64,000 nt of DNA, taken from Imbricaverruca yamaguchii. Its lineage: Eukaryota > Arthropoda > Thecostraca > Neoverrucidae. Where the stretch lies: contig JAOTOL010001324.1 of the NCBI GenBank assembly GCA_034440575.1, positions 406,001-470,000 of the forward strand. The letters are read 5' to 3'. The notes under the pieces are model-generated. The model saw only the letters and a program-made list of their open reading frames with translations, did not search any database and was not told the DNA's origin. The stretch's first letter is position 1, and each line of letters starts with the position of its first letter. Both the position numbers and the translations under genes were made by a program. Positions 12,248-23,565 of this stretch are shown here, in pieces.

Positions 12248-13484
12248 ATGAATTGGGATGAAATGGACGCAGACGCGTCTGGTGCATATGAACCGTCCGA
12301 GAACGATCGACCGGTACCGTTAAACCAAGCTGAGCTCAATGACCTAACGGGGGACCTGAACTTGTCCAAGGAATCTGCTCAGCTGCTGGGTTCACGGCTC
12401 CGCGAGAAACGTTTGCTGGCGCCTGAAACGACATTCTTTTGGTATCGGAATCGCGATAAAGAATTCAGAGAATACTTTACCTTCGACGAAAAACATTTAC
12501 TTATACTGCAACAACATCGCGGTCCTAGTAGAAGCAATGGATACAGAGTACAACCCGGCTGCATGGAGGCTGTTCATAGACTCCTCGAGTACGAGCCTGA
12601 AGGCAGTTCTGAACAAAGGCAATAAGTTCGCGTCGGTTCCTGTTGGACACTCCGTGCAACTGAGGGAAACGCATAACAGCAAGGAACTTTTGTTGTCTGC
12701 TTTGAACTACGAAGAGCATGGTTGGCTGATCTGTGGTGACCTCAAGGTAGTAGGTCTCGTCCTTGTGCTGCAGGGTGGCTACACGTAATATCCATGCTTT
12801 TTATGCCTCTGGGACAGTCGGGCTGACAAACAGCACTATGTACAACGCGACTGGCCATCCAGGCAGGCACTTGAACCTGACTCCCACCATGTGCAGCCAC
12901 GTCCCCTGGTTGAACCCAGAAAATCCTACTTCCACCACTCCATATCAAACTCGGTTTGATTAAAAATTTTGTGAAAGCACTGGATAAAGAAGGACGAGGA
13001 TTTGCATTTTTGGGACAGAAATTTCCTCATGTGAGCAGAAAGAAGCTGAAGGCTGGTGTATTCGACGGTACTCAGATAAGGGAGCTCATGAACGATATTC
13101 GATTCGAAGAATATCTGGAACAGTCTGAGCTCTCTGCATGGCTGGCCTTGAAGTTAATCATCACCAACTTCCTGGGTAATCACAGAACTGCGGAATACGT
13201 GAAGGTCGTCGATGAGTTGATGGGCAGTTTTCAGCAACTTGGTGCTCGAATGTCGGTAAAAATGCACTTCCTTAGGTCCCATCTACATTATTTCCCAGAT
13301 AACTGGAGATTACACCGAAGAGGAGGGAGAACGCTTCCACAAAGACATACGGGTGATGGAAGAACGCTACCAAGGTCGGTGGGATGTGAACTTTCTGGCG
13401 GACTGTTGTTGGTGCCTGAAGAGGGATATCTCATCTGCTCAACACAGTCGGAAGTCCCTGAAAACGCCATTCATTCCGCAGTAG
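12248..13484 (+). pseudogene. Frameshifted copy of an uncharacterised multicopy protein family
   Basis: Read in pieces this is one protein. Frame 1 from the ATG at 12248 to about 12505 gives ...LNDLTGDLNLSKESAQLLGS...; frame 2 from about 12505 to 12955 gives WRLFIDSSSTSLKAVL, VPVGHSVQL and CFLCLWDSRADKQHYV; frame 1 again from 12956 to about 13304 gives IKNFVKALDKEGRGFAFL and QIRELMNDIRFEEYL; frame 2 from 13305 to TAG 13482-13484 gives GERFHKDIRVMEERYQGRWD and CWCLKRD. There are thus at least three frameshifts and one in-frame TAA at 12786. From memory this string of motifs belongs to an unnamed family present in many near-identical copies in arthropod and cnidarian genomes, which suggests mobile-element cargo. 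I know of no assigned activity. Introns could explain some frame changes, but no clean GT-AG pairs were seen. Confidence 0.7.
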
Positions 13485-15429
13485 TGTGTACTGTTGAAAT
13501 GCGCTCTGAATACACTTATGGTCCATCTGTTTGGAGTATAAACCTTTATTTATGCTTCTGTCGGATTCACTAGTAAACCAGTCAGAGCAATGTTTTGGTT
13601 CATATGAGTGAAATAACATATTTTAAAAATCGAGCTAATCGAGCAAAACAGATGCCATTTTCGGAATCAGCATGAAAAAAATTGACCTAAAAACAGCTGA
13701 GACACCCTTGACCTTATAAATCACGCAGACCAGTGTTATCGAATCGTTTCACCCTGTCACTGCTGACAATTTCCAATGTTCTTAAGCATAGGGGTAGGAG
13801 TCGGGGGCGGGGGGGGCAGGATGAGTGCGTGACCCACCGAACTTTGGACCTGGGGGTGGCATTGCCCCCAAATTTTTAAGTTCTAGCTGACGGTCCACAA
13901 TCCGTACCATCGCTCGAATTTGGTGGCTTGAGAAAAGATTGGGGAGCACGCCGGCACCCGGAGTTTCACGGAGGGATCCTCTTCTCTTGGCGAATCATGA
14001 AAACATGCAAGAAATAAAAAGAAGTCTTGGACAGCGCGCAAAAATCAAAGCGCGCTTCGACCGGCGTTTTCTGCTGTCCCGACGGTTCGAGCGGGTTAGG
14101 TGTCTGCGGTGTCAGTGTTACGATGTTATAATTCTAAGTTCAGGCAGGTCCAACATGAAGGGGTTTAAGTTCAATCAGGATTTCTTCGGGGCATTCAGGA
14201 AACCGAAACAGAATGACATTGTAGGTGAGTGATCTCTAATTAGAAGTACCTAATGATGGGGCAGGCGTCTCACGAAGAGATGCCATATGCCACCTAGATG
14301 AAGCGTGTGAGAAAACCCCACGAAAACACAAGAAACCCCATTACGCAGTGGATTTTGATAAAAAAACCCAGCTTTTTCTCCAACTCTACACTGGGGAGAC
14401 GTTTTGGAAGGCTGCGGAGGCCTAGTTACTATGCTAAATAGCCTCCACGGTTACTATGTTAAAATAGGCCCTGGCCTACATAAATCCAAAGGCTCCAAGG
14501 ATGTTTACGTGCATGGCACAGCAATAGGTATGGGTGTTTTGCCAAACCCATTTGTGCAGGTGTAGACTTGGAGCCATTGAGGAACACACCAATTTAAAAT
14601 GATGTTTTCCCTGGCTTTATCCACATTGGTTTTATGGATCTAGTAATGGAAAAGTGTTCTAATGTGGTCTGCGTGCAACTGTACCTACCCTAAAAAGCAC
14701 CCAAACATTGCTTTGGATATAGAAAAGCTTATAAACTTCAGTAGGTGCCACATTTAAATGTTAAGAGACAAAAATGTAGTGCAGTTCCCTGATGAATCAA
14801 CAACAACAAAAAACAGCAAAAATTGTGCCCCCTTTGACCATTGGGCACTCTGCGGTTGGGTGTGTTGAGAAACTTGCGCGCGGTGCCTGCCCGGCTATAA
14901 CCAGAGTACATTAAGGAACGGGTACACCCAAGTTTAGTAGATTCTCAGATCTAGTATCTCCGTGTCTTGGTGACGTCATATGCTAGAATATGCGATATTC
15001 TACTAGAATGTGGTGGATATCTGGCGGATTATAATATCGTGTAGTATAATATTCCAAACCTAGCATATTCCTGGCACCTCATGATATCGTACCGGAAACG
15101 CGGCAGAAACTTAACGTCCGAGATTTGAAAAGTTGATGTATTTGAAAAGTTTACCGCTTTGGAACTAGGTACACTTGTTTCATTTTCGTTTCGTGCCTAT
15201 TGAGTGAGATTGAGAAAGGTAGCTTGTCTCCAGGTACGTGGACACCTGCTGCTATGTATGCATCCCATATTTGACGTTGAATTTCAAGGGGCAATTGTCC
15301 ATGTTGAAGTGTAGCTTTCAGCTGCAGATACCTTTGACGCGTGTCAATAAGTTTTCGCACTTGCAACATTCACATACGCATATTTGTGTGGATGTGGATT
15401 TTATAGATGCTGGAGCGTCCTTGTAAATT
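13485..15429. other. No gene; G-rich patch near 13.8 kb
   Basis: Mostly featureless. At about 13797-13875 there are runs of 5-8 G (GGGGGCGGGGGGGGCAGG) followed by a CCCCC run, a pattern seen at several hAT-like termini in this window, but no terminal repeat partner was found. G-quadruplex formation is possible. Confidence 0.35.
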
Positions 15430-15529
15430 TCTAAATGATCCTTGGTGAAATGAAATTGTATAAATTTAGCTTTGAATTTTGGATTTTTAGAGATTTTGGA
15501 GTTTTCGGAGTTTTCCAGCGAAGTCCTAA

Positions 15530-15984
15530 ACAGTCCTTGATGAAGTCAAAATGTCTAAATTTGACTCATACATTTGAGATTTCGACAGATTTTGAAGTAA
15601 TTAGTGATTTTTTTTAAAATGGTGCATAGCTAAATCCATATATCATCAAAATCACACGATTACCTTCCCTCGATGATTACCAAAATAGTCGAAAGTTTCT
15701 TAGATGATGTATTCTCGGGTACAACCCTTCGTCAAACAACAAAAGATATGCAATTCCAACTAACCGTCGAATTCTCACTACCTCATTTTATTCTCTGTGT
15801 CGATGTCGTACCTTGCTAGGCATAGGCTTTTTGATTCTTGTACGTATTGAAGGAATTCGAAAGCCTAGCAAGGCACGACATCGACATAGGTAATGAAATA
15901 AGGCAGTGAGAATTCGACCGTTGGTTAGAATTGCATATTTTTGTTGTTTAATGAAGGGCTGTACCCGAATATACACCATCTAAG
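15530..15984. repeat. Long palindrome: left arm, centre and start of right arm
   Basis: 15530-15821 reads, in reverse complement, like 15863-15984 joined to 19731 onward. Matching landmarks are CCTTGCTAGGC (15811-15821) with GCCTAGCAAGG (15863-15873), the AGTGAGAATTCGACSGTTRG segment, and TGTACCCGA. The spacer is about 41 bp and is itself partly self-complementary (AGGCTTT...AAAGCCT). Identity is roughly 85 percent by eye. The right arm is split by the hAT-type insertion at 15985-19730. Confidence 0.75.
15977..15984. repeat. 8-bp target site duplication, left copy
   Basis: CATCTAAG here is repeated exactly at 19731-19738, directly abutting both ends of the hAT-type element. The opposing palindrome arm carries a single copy at the equivalent site (about 15690-15697, as CTTAGATG). 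Confidence 0.85.
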
Positions 15985-16488
15985 CAGTGGCGTAGCCACG
16001 AAATTCTCCCGGGGGAGGGGCAAGATCGAAAGGGGGCCTCCGGCTCACCAAAAAGGGGCTTCCATTGTGTTTGGGCCTCCTATTGTTTTTAGGCCCTTAA
16101 TGTTGTTCGGGAATGGGAAACATGATTTCATATTAATGTACTGTTTGTTCTTGGCATGGTGCATTATTTACTCAACACGCAATAGCAATAATTTTTTTTT
16201 GCGCTGAAAATTGGGCCAAGCCAGAGTATAAATAAGTAATGTGTGGACAAATACCTAAGTGTCAAAACCAACCAGCGTCTCAATGCTTTCTTGAACCTTC
16301 CCGAATTTTTTTCGTGAAGATTTTTCTCGAATCTTCCTGCTGGTCTCTAGATTGCAGCGAGGCTAAGCATGTCTTTCAGATATCTCCCATTGATCAACCC
16401 ACCTATATGCCCTCCAAGAATAACTGGATATAGATAGGTTCATCACTACCGTTATTTCTTACCACCAGCTTGATGTCCAAACCAAAGC

Positions 16489-16855
16489 GTAACACGCGCC
16501 CTGGAGGGGGGGGGGGCGAAATCCGCCCACCCCTCCGGTTTTTCGTAGATAACTCCAGATTTGTCGGCCGATATACGCCATTGTTTGTGTACCTGCTTAG
16601 AAATGAACGGCACGTTGTTGAAAGTAAGAAATACGAAAATGGTCCAGGTTTTTTATCGAGCTAATGGTCGGTAAAGTAAAAAAAAAATTATCGGCGTCAA
16701 ACCACAAATATCGGAGCTGATGCGCTTCCCGTATGTTGGCAAAAAGGAAGTGTTCTTGGCAACACTAGCGACTTGTTTGATGTATATTGTTATGCTACAT
16801 TGTTTCAGACTCATGTCAGGTCACCGAGGTAAAGTCCGATCAAGTTCATGACAGG
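16489..16855 (+). mobile_element. TTAA-type MITE, copy B1 (left part)
   Basis: CACGCGCCCTGGAGGGGGGG begins at 16493 after GTAA, a decayed TTAA. The usual internal landmarks follow (AATCCGCCCACCCCTCCGGT, GTACCTGCTTAGAAATGA, CACTAGCGACTTGTTT). The copy is interrupted at its own internal TTAA (16856) by a second member. Confidence 0.8.
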
Positions 16856-17800
16856 TTAACACACGCCCTGCAGGAGTGGAGGGCGAAATCCGCCCACCCC
16901 TCAGATTTTTCGTACACAACTCCATATTGTGCCGGCCGATATACGTCATTTTTTCCGTACCTGCTTGGCAATGTCCGGCGCATTGCTTGGAGGAAGAAAA
17001 ATGAAAATCGGCCGAAAAGTTAAGTTATGGGCCGTTTAAGTTCTTTTTAATCGCAGCGCCAGACCACAAAAATCGGCGCTGATACGCTTCCCGTCTATTC
17101 TTGACGACACTAGCGACTTGTTTGATGCATATTGTTATGCTATGTAATTTAAAAGTCATCTTAGGTCGCCGAGGTCATCATGACAGGCTAGTGGAACCAA
17201 ACTTGGTCAACTGGAATTTTGTCATACATGGAAATGACTGTCATGCGATTGATGTCACTTCGCATGGTACTCCCTACATATCCCAAAATCTATTGTCTGT
17301 CATTGTGTGCCTAAGCGTTTCTATACTTTATTCATGTATTTCACTCCGTTCTTTGCGAAGCCGATTGTGCCGAGCCGCACAACGGAGCAGTTAGGTGGGC
17401 AGCCCGGTTCCGGTAACTGGAGAGGTAATGACCTGATAAAGTGGTCCTACATAGGTGACCTGAGGTCAAATGGCGGATCTGGAATATGTATTGCATCATT
17501 AGTAATGTCCGAAACATCATTAATGCCAATTATGGAGCATTTAAACCGAATCACAGCGAGCCATAACAACCACAAGCCAAGCCACACAAAACCATAATAT
17601 TTTGCTATTTTGACCTCATTTGACCTTGAAAATATTGACCTAACGTCACGAAATTTTCGCACAATAGAGTTCACTATCGTGCCCATCCACCCTGCAAATG
17701 TCGTTGCTCTAGCCTTAATGGGAGCCGATATCTTATGGTGGTGGAATCCGCCCCCCTCCAGTGCGCGTCATTTTCAGGGGCCCTCCAGGGCGCGTGTCAA
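16856..17800 (+). mobile_element. TTAA-type MITE, copy B2 nested in B1
   Basis: TTAA at 16856-16859 is followed by CACACGCCCTGCAGGAG, then a complete body and the right terminus CCCTCCAGGGCGCGTG ending at 17796, followed by TCAA. In the 9.4-kb copy the uninterrupted sequence at this point reads AGGTTAATAGAACC, so B2 sits in the TTAA of B1. The remainder of B1 is not found after 17800, so the outer copy lost its right half or B2's right end substitutes for it. No coding region. Confidence 0.75.
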
Positions 17801-18239
17801 GCGATCATTTCTCAGTCCTAAGACGACAGTTTCGCGAAGGTGACAGCAAGAAGTGGATTACATTGGTTTTCTGATCGGAATCTTAGGAGTTTGCAAATTT
17901 TTCTAACATTTGGTGCTGGCTGCAAGTCAATCAAGTTAAAATAACAAATTTTTCGCAAATAAATTCACGTGGCTGGGATTTCGACCGCAATTTTGTCAAA
18001 GAGGACCTATCAAAATGAAATGATTAGTGGTCAAACTAAATTATCCCGTGGAGGGGCTTAATCTACCAGTATCTTTCCTGATTAGTCGGATTTCAACCCT
18101 AACTCCTCCACCCAATTATACGGTTTTACTTTGGCATCCCTTGATAAATCAACTCACACTGCTGAAATTACACCTATACCACAACAACCGGATCGGTATT
18201 CGAAAATGTTAAGCTGGAGCCCTCCAAAATAAGGAGGGA

Positions 18240-18770
18240 TTCCAAAAAAAAATCAATGTCAGGGCCGGTAAAATGCCTCTGGAGCACAGAACATATTACC
18301 AGATGGAAAACACCGAATCTCGAAAAATCGAGATGGGATACAAATACATGGCACCAGTGTCTCGTAATGTCGGGCCTGAATTCGGACTCTAGAGATAAAA
18401 AAAATCAGAAAAGATCCACAAAAATAGCATTGAGGCTAGAAAACTGGTGTTGGGTACCCGGAACCACGCGCCTGGGAGCGATAAGTCAAGCTGGGACACA
18501 TACAAATCGCACCGAAGCCCCAAAAGCAAACTAAGGCCCACAAATGTGCGTTAGGAGCCGCAGATAAACACAGGGGGCCCCAAGAGCACAACGGGGGCCG
18601 AAAATACAACTGACGCTCTAAAGCACACAAGCTCTCAAAAAGCGACAGGGCCTTAAAACATGCGCTCAGCTTTGATGCACCTGATATCTTTGCTGTTATC
18701 CTCCCAGAATGGCTATCGAACCTAGGCCTTTCCTCAGTGTTCTTTGTTGGACCCTCTGCGTCTTTCTGCG
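18240..18770. repeat. Degenerate GGCCC-rich minisatellite block, first orientation
   Basis: Loosely repeated units of about 25-30 bp carrying AGGCCC, GGGGCCCCAAGAGC and similar motifs, often followed by A-runs. They look like reverse complements of the GGGGCCTCCTTTT units beyond 18812. Interior of the hAT-type element. Confidence 0.5.
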
Positions 18771-18774
18771 CTTC

Positions 18775-18811
18775 CACCAAGATAGAAAGGGACTCCTTTT
18801 CTATCTTGGTG
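18775..18811. repeat. Perfect 14-bp hairpin at the minisatellite orientation switch
   Basis: CACCAAGATAGAAA (18775-18788) and TTTCTATCTTGGTG (18798-18811) are exact reverse complements around a 9-nt loop. The hairpin lies where the GGCCC units change to GGGCCTCC units. Confidence 0.85.
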
Positions 18812-18879
18812 AAACCTTACTCGTTTTGGTGCTTATTTTTGCGTCTCCGAAACCTTATCTCATATTCACTGAGTTTCTT

Positions 18880-19650
18880 TTCCGTCTTAGGGCCTCCTCT
18901 CATTATCTGGGGCCTCCCTTTCCGTATTGAGGCTTCCTTTGTAATTCTGGGTGCCTCCGTGCCAATTTTTGGAAATCTTTTGATTTCTGGGGCCTCCTAC
19001 CCTTTTCTTAGGTGACTTCTGTTTCGCATTATGGACCTCCTCCTGGAGGTCCCTAATTTGTGGAATCTCCTTTTCTTCATGGAGTCCTCATTTTCGTCCT
19101 GGGGGCCTCCTTTTGTCCCTGTGGCCTCCTTTTCGCCCTGTGGACCCCTTTTCGTACTGGGGACTCCTTTCCTTCGTAGGGGCCTTCTTTTCGTCATGGA
19201 GGGCCTCCTTGACATTCTGAGGGCCTCAGTGTCAATTTTTGGCACTCTCTTGATTTCTGGGGTCTCCTACCCTCTCCTAAGTGACTTCTTTTTCACCTTA
19301 TGGGCCTCCTCCTGGAGGTCCCTAATTTGTAGAATCTCCTTTTCTTCACGGGATCCTCCTTTTCGTCCTGGGGGCCTCCTTTTCGTCATGGGGGACTCCT
19401 TTTCATCCTGGAGGGTATCCTGTCGTCCTGGGGGCCTCCTTTTCGTCATGGGGGACTCCTTTTCATCCTGGAGAGTATCCTGTCGTCCTGGGGGGCCTCC
19501 TTTTAATCCAGGAGGGCCTCAAATCATCCTAGATGGCCTCCTTGTCATCCTGGAGGGCCTCCTTTCGTCCTGGGGACCTCCTTTTCGTCGTGGGACCTCC
19601 TTTTGGCCCTGTGGTCTCCTTTTCGTCCTGGGGGCCTCCTCAAATTTCAT
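18880..19650. repeat. GGGGCCTCCTTTT minisatellite with higher-order units
   Basis: Tandem units of about 20-30 bp of the form CCTGGGGGCCTCCTTTTCG. Two higher orders are visible: a ~60-bp unit repeated nearly exactly at about 19369-19495, and a ~260-bp block (TGATTTCTGGGG...CCTGGAGGTCCCTAATTTG) at about 18955-19100 and 19215-19390. The 238-codon frame through it (19031-19747) is a by-product of multiple-of-three units and is not called as a gene. Confidence 0.85.
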
Positions 19651-19730
19651 GGGGGGGGGGGGGCACCCCCAGTTTCACGTCAAGGGGGGGCAATTTCCCC
19701 CGCTGCCCCCCCCCGGTGGCGACGCCCCTG

Positions 19731-20000
19731 CATCTAAGCAACTTTAGTCTATTTTTATAATCATCGAGGGAAGGTCATCGTGCGATTTTGATGAAACTAT
19801 ATGGTCCTCGCCAGAGCGCTAAATGATTTATATGACATAGGTTTAGACATGTTGACTTCGCCAGGGACCATTTACAAATTCAACAGAAGGCTCCTACTTA
19901 TACGATATTATAATCGATTTTGGAGCATTGTGTATTTTCGAATGGTCCTTGGTGAGATCAACATGTTTAATTAAATTTCCTACGCCACTGAGTATTCGAC
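19731..20000. repeat. Continuation of palindrome right arm
   Basis: Begins with the right copy of CATCTAAG and continues the inverted match to 15695 leftward (ATCATCGAGGGAAGGT against ACCTTCCCTCGATGAT; TTTAGACATGTTGACTTC against GAAGTCAAAATGTCTAAA). A CCWWGGTCCATTT-type motif recurs within the arm, indicating internal repetition. Confidence 0.65.
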
Positions 20001-21660
20001 GAAAATAAACTTTTCATTAGAAAATAGCATATGGTACTATGCCGTGCTTTATTAGCCCCTGTATTCAGCTGATACGAGAAAACAAAGGATGACATGAAAC
20101 AGAGGGTACAAAGAATGAGAAAGAACGTTAAATTTAATACAACGAAGAATGGCTCTTAAGTGCTCTTGGGTTTTAGACATTGCGTGAGAAGAAATATACG
20201 ACCTACGACCCAGGAGGTGCTGAGTTTACATCAAAAGTAACGTTAAGGATTATACTATATTACTCAACGTTTCGGCGAGGGCCATCATCAGGAGTGAAGG
20301 TCATATTTCTTATGAAATGTATATGAATTATATACGACATTCATCATATCATATTGAAGGCCGTACATTTCTTTTCGCGCAATGGTTAAATTTAATTTAA
20401 CCGCAGCTTTCTTTTCCATCGAGCTTGTGCGCACAATTAGCCTTGAGGGCCAGCCGGTCGTCATGGCAACGACTTAGGCCCCGCCCTCCGGGAGTCGGCC
20501 GGCCGGTTTTGTGTAGTGTTCGTTTACCGGCAAGAAAACATACTGTTTCGAGGAGATATAAGTAATATGGATCCGGATTCGTGTGTAGAATTGTTCAAGC
20601 ATTCGTATGGTGTCAAATTTGCCTATATACAATTACAATTGCATGCGTAAAACCATGACAAACATTGGTCGTTTTGGCTTGAGATGCACGCGAAGTGCTG
20701 CCGAGTACCTCCTTGGCTACGTCAGGAGCCGGAACAACTTGACCGCCCCCCTCCCCGATACGTGCTATTATATACTGTTGAGCTCTGTAAATAGCTGCCC
20801 TCCGCTGCGGTCGATTGCGCGTGCGTGACATCACGAAAACAAATTTGCCCGGAGGGGTTGAGTGCGGAGATTCGGGTGTGGATCCAAGAGTGCGGTTGGA
20901 ACTGGCACCGTGCTGACGTATGTCGAGCGGCAGATTTTAGATTGCGTGCTCCGGTGTGGCCTCCGGAAGATTGTGGCCAAGTGACAATAGATTGTAAGCC
21001 AGAATTGCGTGAATTTGTGCGGACAAATTTACCGACAGTGTGATCAAGAACTTGATCAATCATGTTCTTGATCATTCATGCTCACATATAGAAACGGGGC
21101 ATTTCTATCACCTTTTTATGATAGGTAAACAAAAGCATAATATATATGCCTTTTAAAAGGAAAATAACGGCACATCAATCCAGTGGTGGCAGATTCCAGG
21201 GGGCAGGGTTGGTACCAAAATTCCCCCCTGCTTTGGCGATTCTTAAGCACTATATATATGTCCTTCGACTGGAAAGAATCAACTAAAAATATGGTTTTGC
21301 CCTCCGGTTTTGGGGGCAATCTACTGTCTTTGCATCAAGCACAACAATGATCAATGATGCAGTACCTATGCACATGCCGAACAACATGACAATGATGCAT
21401 GACACTTTTTATAACACGAAGCAGTCATGGTAAGTAAATGAATGAAATATGGTGAAGTCCTGCAGGATAGATTTTGCCAGTTTCATGAAAACCGGGTGGA
21501 CTGCAGATGGCATTCAACATTTTTGTCAACCTACAAAAGGGCAAAATTATGGATGCTGCCCATGGAGCACCAAGTGATCAGAAAATGCAGTGAAGATATG
21601 CACTTAGCTCAACCATTCTTTTCAGACCATTCATGAGATCCAGACTGCGGTGACTTCGGT
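20001..21660. other. No gene called; CpG-rich patch and nested palindrome
   Basis: About 20440-20560 is locally GC/CpG-rich and could be promoter-like, but no exon was recognised next to it. At 21041-21074 the sequence TGATCAAGAAC is repeated inverted (GTTCTTGATCA), with a further internal TGATCAAG-AA-CTTGATCA palindrome. No protein family recognised. Confidence 0.4.
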
Positions 21661-21740
21661 ATGGATGGCTCATCCACACCGACAACGTTACCGCAGTCCG
21701 GCGCGAATGCGTCCGCAACATTGACGTCGCTGGAGTCCAG

Positions 21741-21863
21741 CGCGGACGCCTCGACGACATCGCAACAGTTTCGCGCAGACACCTCAACGACATCGCTGCA
21801 GTTTCGCGCAGACACCTCGACGACATCGCTGCAGTTTCGCGCAGACACCTCGACGACATCGCG
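21741..21863. repeat. 33-bp minisatellite, about 3.7 copies
   Basis: Units CGCGCAGACACCTCRACGAC...TGCAGTTT start at 21741 (shorter, divergent), 21772, 21805 and 21838. The period is a multiple of three, so frames stay open on both strands (FRADTSTTSLQ on plus, RCLRETAAMSS on minus). It sits just upstream of the decayed protein at 22 kb. Confidence 0.9.
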
Positions 21864-21949
21864 TCGTCCCAGTCGATCAGTTGTATACGTGATGATGCCT
21901 CATGCATACTTGCAGGCATGAGGTATGATCCAGCGTTTGAACGACTAGC

Positions 21950-22823
21950 TGAAGGCGAGGAATATTTGGAGATCCCAGAAGATGTACTTGACCATGTCAA
22001 CAGACCAGAATGTCTCTTACGAACTGTGTCGGGCGGTGAAAGCTGGAAGTTTGCCTGCAAGTATGCAAGAAATGAAGCCTGGCAAGTTGAACCACGCGCG
22101 CTGGTTGACAACAAGTGAGAGGATAGTGTACTTGTGGACCAGGCAGCACGGCCTCACCGACTCAAACAAGAGAATCCTGAGACGGCTGGCAGAGTTCTGC
22201 GTCAACGTATATTGCAAGTGCTACTTTGATATTAAGACGAAGCCCAAAATCGTGTACGCACCCGAACACATAATATAACCGAACCGAACACATAATATAA
22301 TAACCCATCTCCGGACCCTTCGTACGCAACCAGAAGAGGTTCAGGCGGCGGTTACCCGCTGTGTTCGGTCTTCCGCCTGGTACGCCCATCCTGAGAGCCT
22401 CCTGCTGTCCTTTCTCGCCAGCGAACAACCTAAAGATAGGAAGTTTGCCGTCGAAAAGATCATCGGTGTGAGAGGAGGAGCAGAGTACGGGGACAAGTCG
22501 CCAAAGATGAGAAAGAACCCCAAGATCAACAAGTCCACCTCATCACTTATACAACTGATCGACTGGGACGACACAGAGATCACGGAACCTGTGTATACGT
22601 GCGGAATCGCCACAACAGAACTCAGGAGGATCATATCCATGCCGATGGATGTCGCTCCGTTCCCTGCGAATGCCCAGTCGACGGAGCGGGCGGTCCAGCA
22701 CGTCACGACAGCCGCTGGAAAGGTCAGGAGGCCCGAGATGGCTCTGTCCGCGCCAGCGCCCACCACAGAAAACAGTTGCCAGTGTTCCTCTCTAAGAAGG
22801 ATATAATGGAAGCTATGAAGTAG
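21950..22823 (+). pseudogene. Decayed copy of a second uncharacterised multicopy protein family
   Basis: One frame from about 21982 to 22278 reads MKPGKLNHARWLTTSERIV and CVNVYCKCYFDIK. A second from about 22305 to 22720 reads AWYAHPESLLLSFLASEQ, SLIQLIDWDDTEITEPV and FPANAQSTERAVQHVTTAA. A third, ending at TAG 22821-22823, reads EARDGSVRASAHHRKQLP. The order and motifs match, from memory, a widespread unnamed arthropod/cnidarian family with a conserved GK-x-H-x-RWLTT block, a LIDW block and a C-terminal Q-x-x-ERxVxxVT block. Frame breaks near 22280 and 22720 make this copy non-functional. No biochemical role is known to me. The repetitive leader (21661-21921) does not match the family. Confidence 0.7.
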
Positions 22824-23565
22824 GCCAATGACGTGGAGTAGTAAAAAGGCCAGACAAAACTGTACTTTACGCATTCTGTCCTTCAGATATTTATTATTTC
22901 CCTCAGCCGATCACTAGACGGTAGTCCTGTGTGTTATGCAATGTTTTCCTACATTACAAACGATTACTATGATACTTCAAAGCTTGTTTTATGTTATTTG
23001 AAGTTTTCAAGAAACGTGTTCGCTGTTTGTATTTTGTACACGAACCTGCCTTTGCCTTTTTCAACATACCTACTATTGCCTCCCCCTGGATCCGTCCCTG
23101 AGGGAACCTAGGCATCAGTTTTCAGTTCGTTAGTGTAAATTTTGGATGTATACTGGACAGGCTTTTGATATATGTCTAGTTCAATGAGAGTCAATTTTCG
23201 GAGTTAATGAAAAAAAAAACACCTATAGATGGCGTTAGTGAGAGATGTGTCGGACGGACCAGAGTAACCGTCAGAAATATATCCAATATACGCTTTAGCG
23301 CGCTGAAAAGTGGTACTCATAGGTATTTTGGTTTGAACATCACGAATATAACAGTCACACAACTTTCAGACATGCCTTTGTGTCCATAGTCCCATATTTA
23401 GCATAATGTTGGGAAACATACCTGCAGAAAAGTGTAAATTTGCGGACCATAAAATGCTTTGATCCAAAAACGGCTTTCGAATTTGAAATCAGCACACTCG
23501 ACTACATCTCAAAATCGTATGGCCGAATCTCGAATCCAAAATTTCTCAAGGACGCTGTGCCCTAA
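22824..23565. other. No feature recognised
   Basis: Spacer between two transposon-related remnants. Nothing supported. Confidence 0.4.

Larger units (their letters stand above)
15985..19730. mobile_element. Non-autonomous hAT-type element, 3746 bp
   Basis: The left terminus CAGTGGCGTAGCCACG (15985-16000) and the right terminus, reverse complement CAGGGGCGTCGCCACC (19715-19730), match at 13 of 16 positions. The element is flanked by an exact 8-bp duplication. CAG-G-GCG termini with 8-bp duplications are characteristic of the hAT superfamily. G- and C-runs follow each terminus. No transposase is visible inside; the interior is composed of nested TTAA MITEs (16.49-17.80 kb) and GGCCTCC-type minisatellite blocks. 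It is therefore dependent on a transposase supplied elsewhere. Confidence 0.85.

Noticed and set aside
19031..19747. 238-codon frame of PGGLLFV-type repeats
   Set aside because: Produced by minisatellite units that are multiples of three, inside a non-autonomous DNA element.
20456..20472. RFX X-box-like palindrome GTCGTCATGGCAACGAC as a promoter element
   Set aside because: One half-site deviates from consensus and no exon follows; not enough to claim a promoter.
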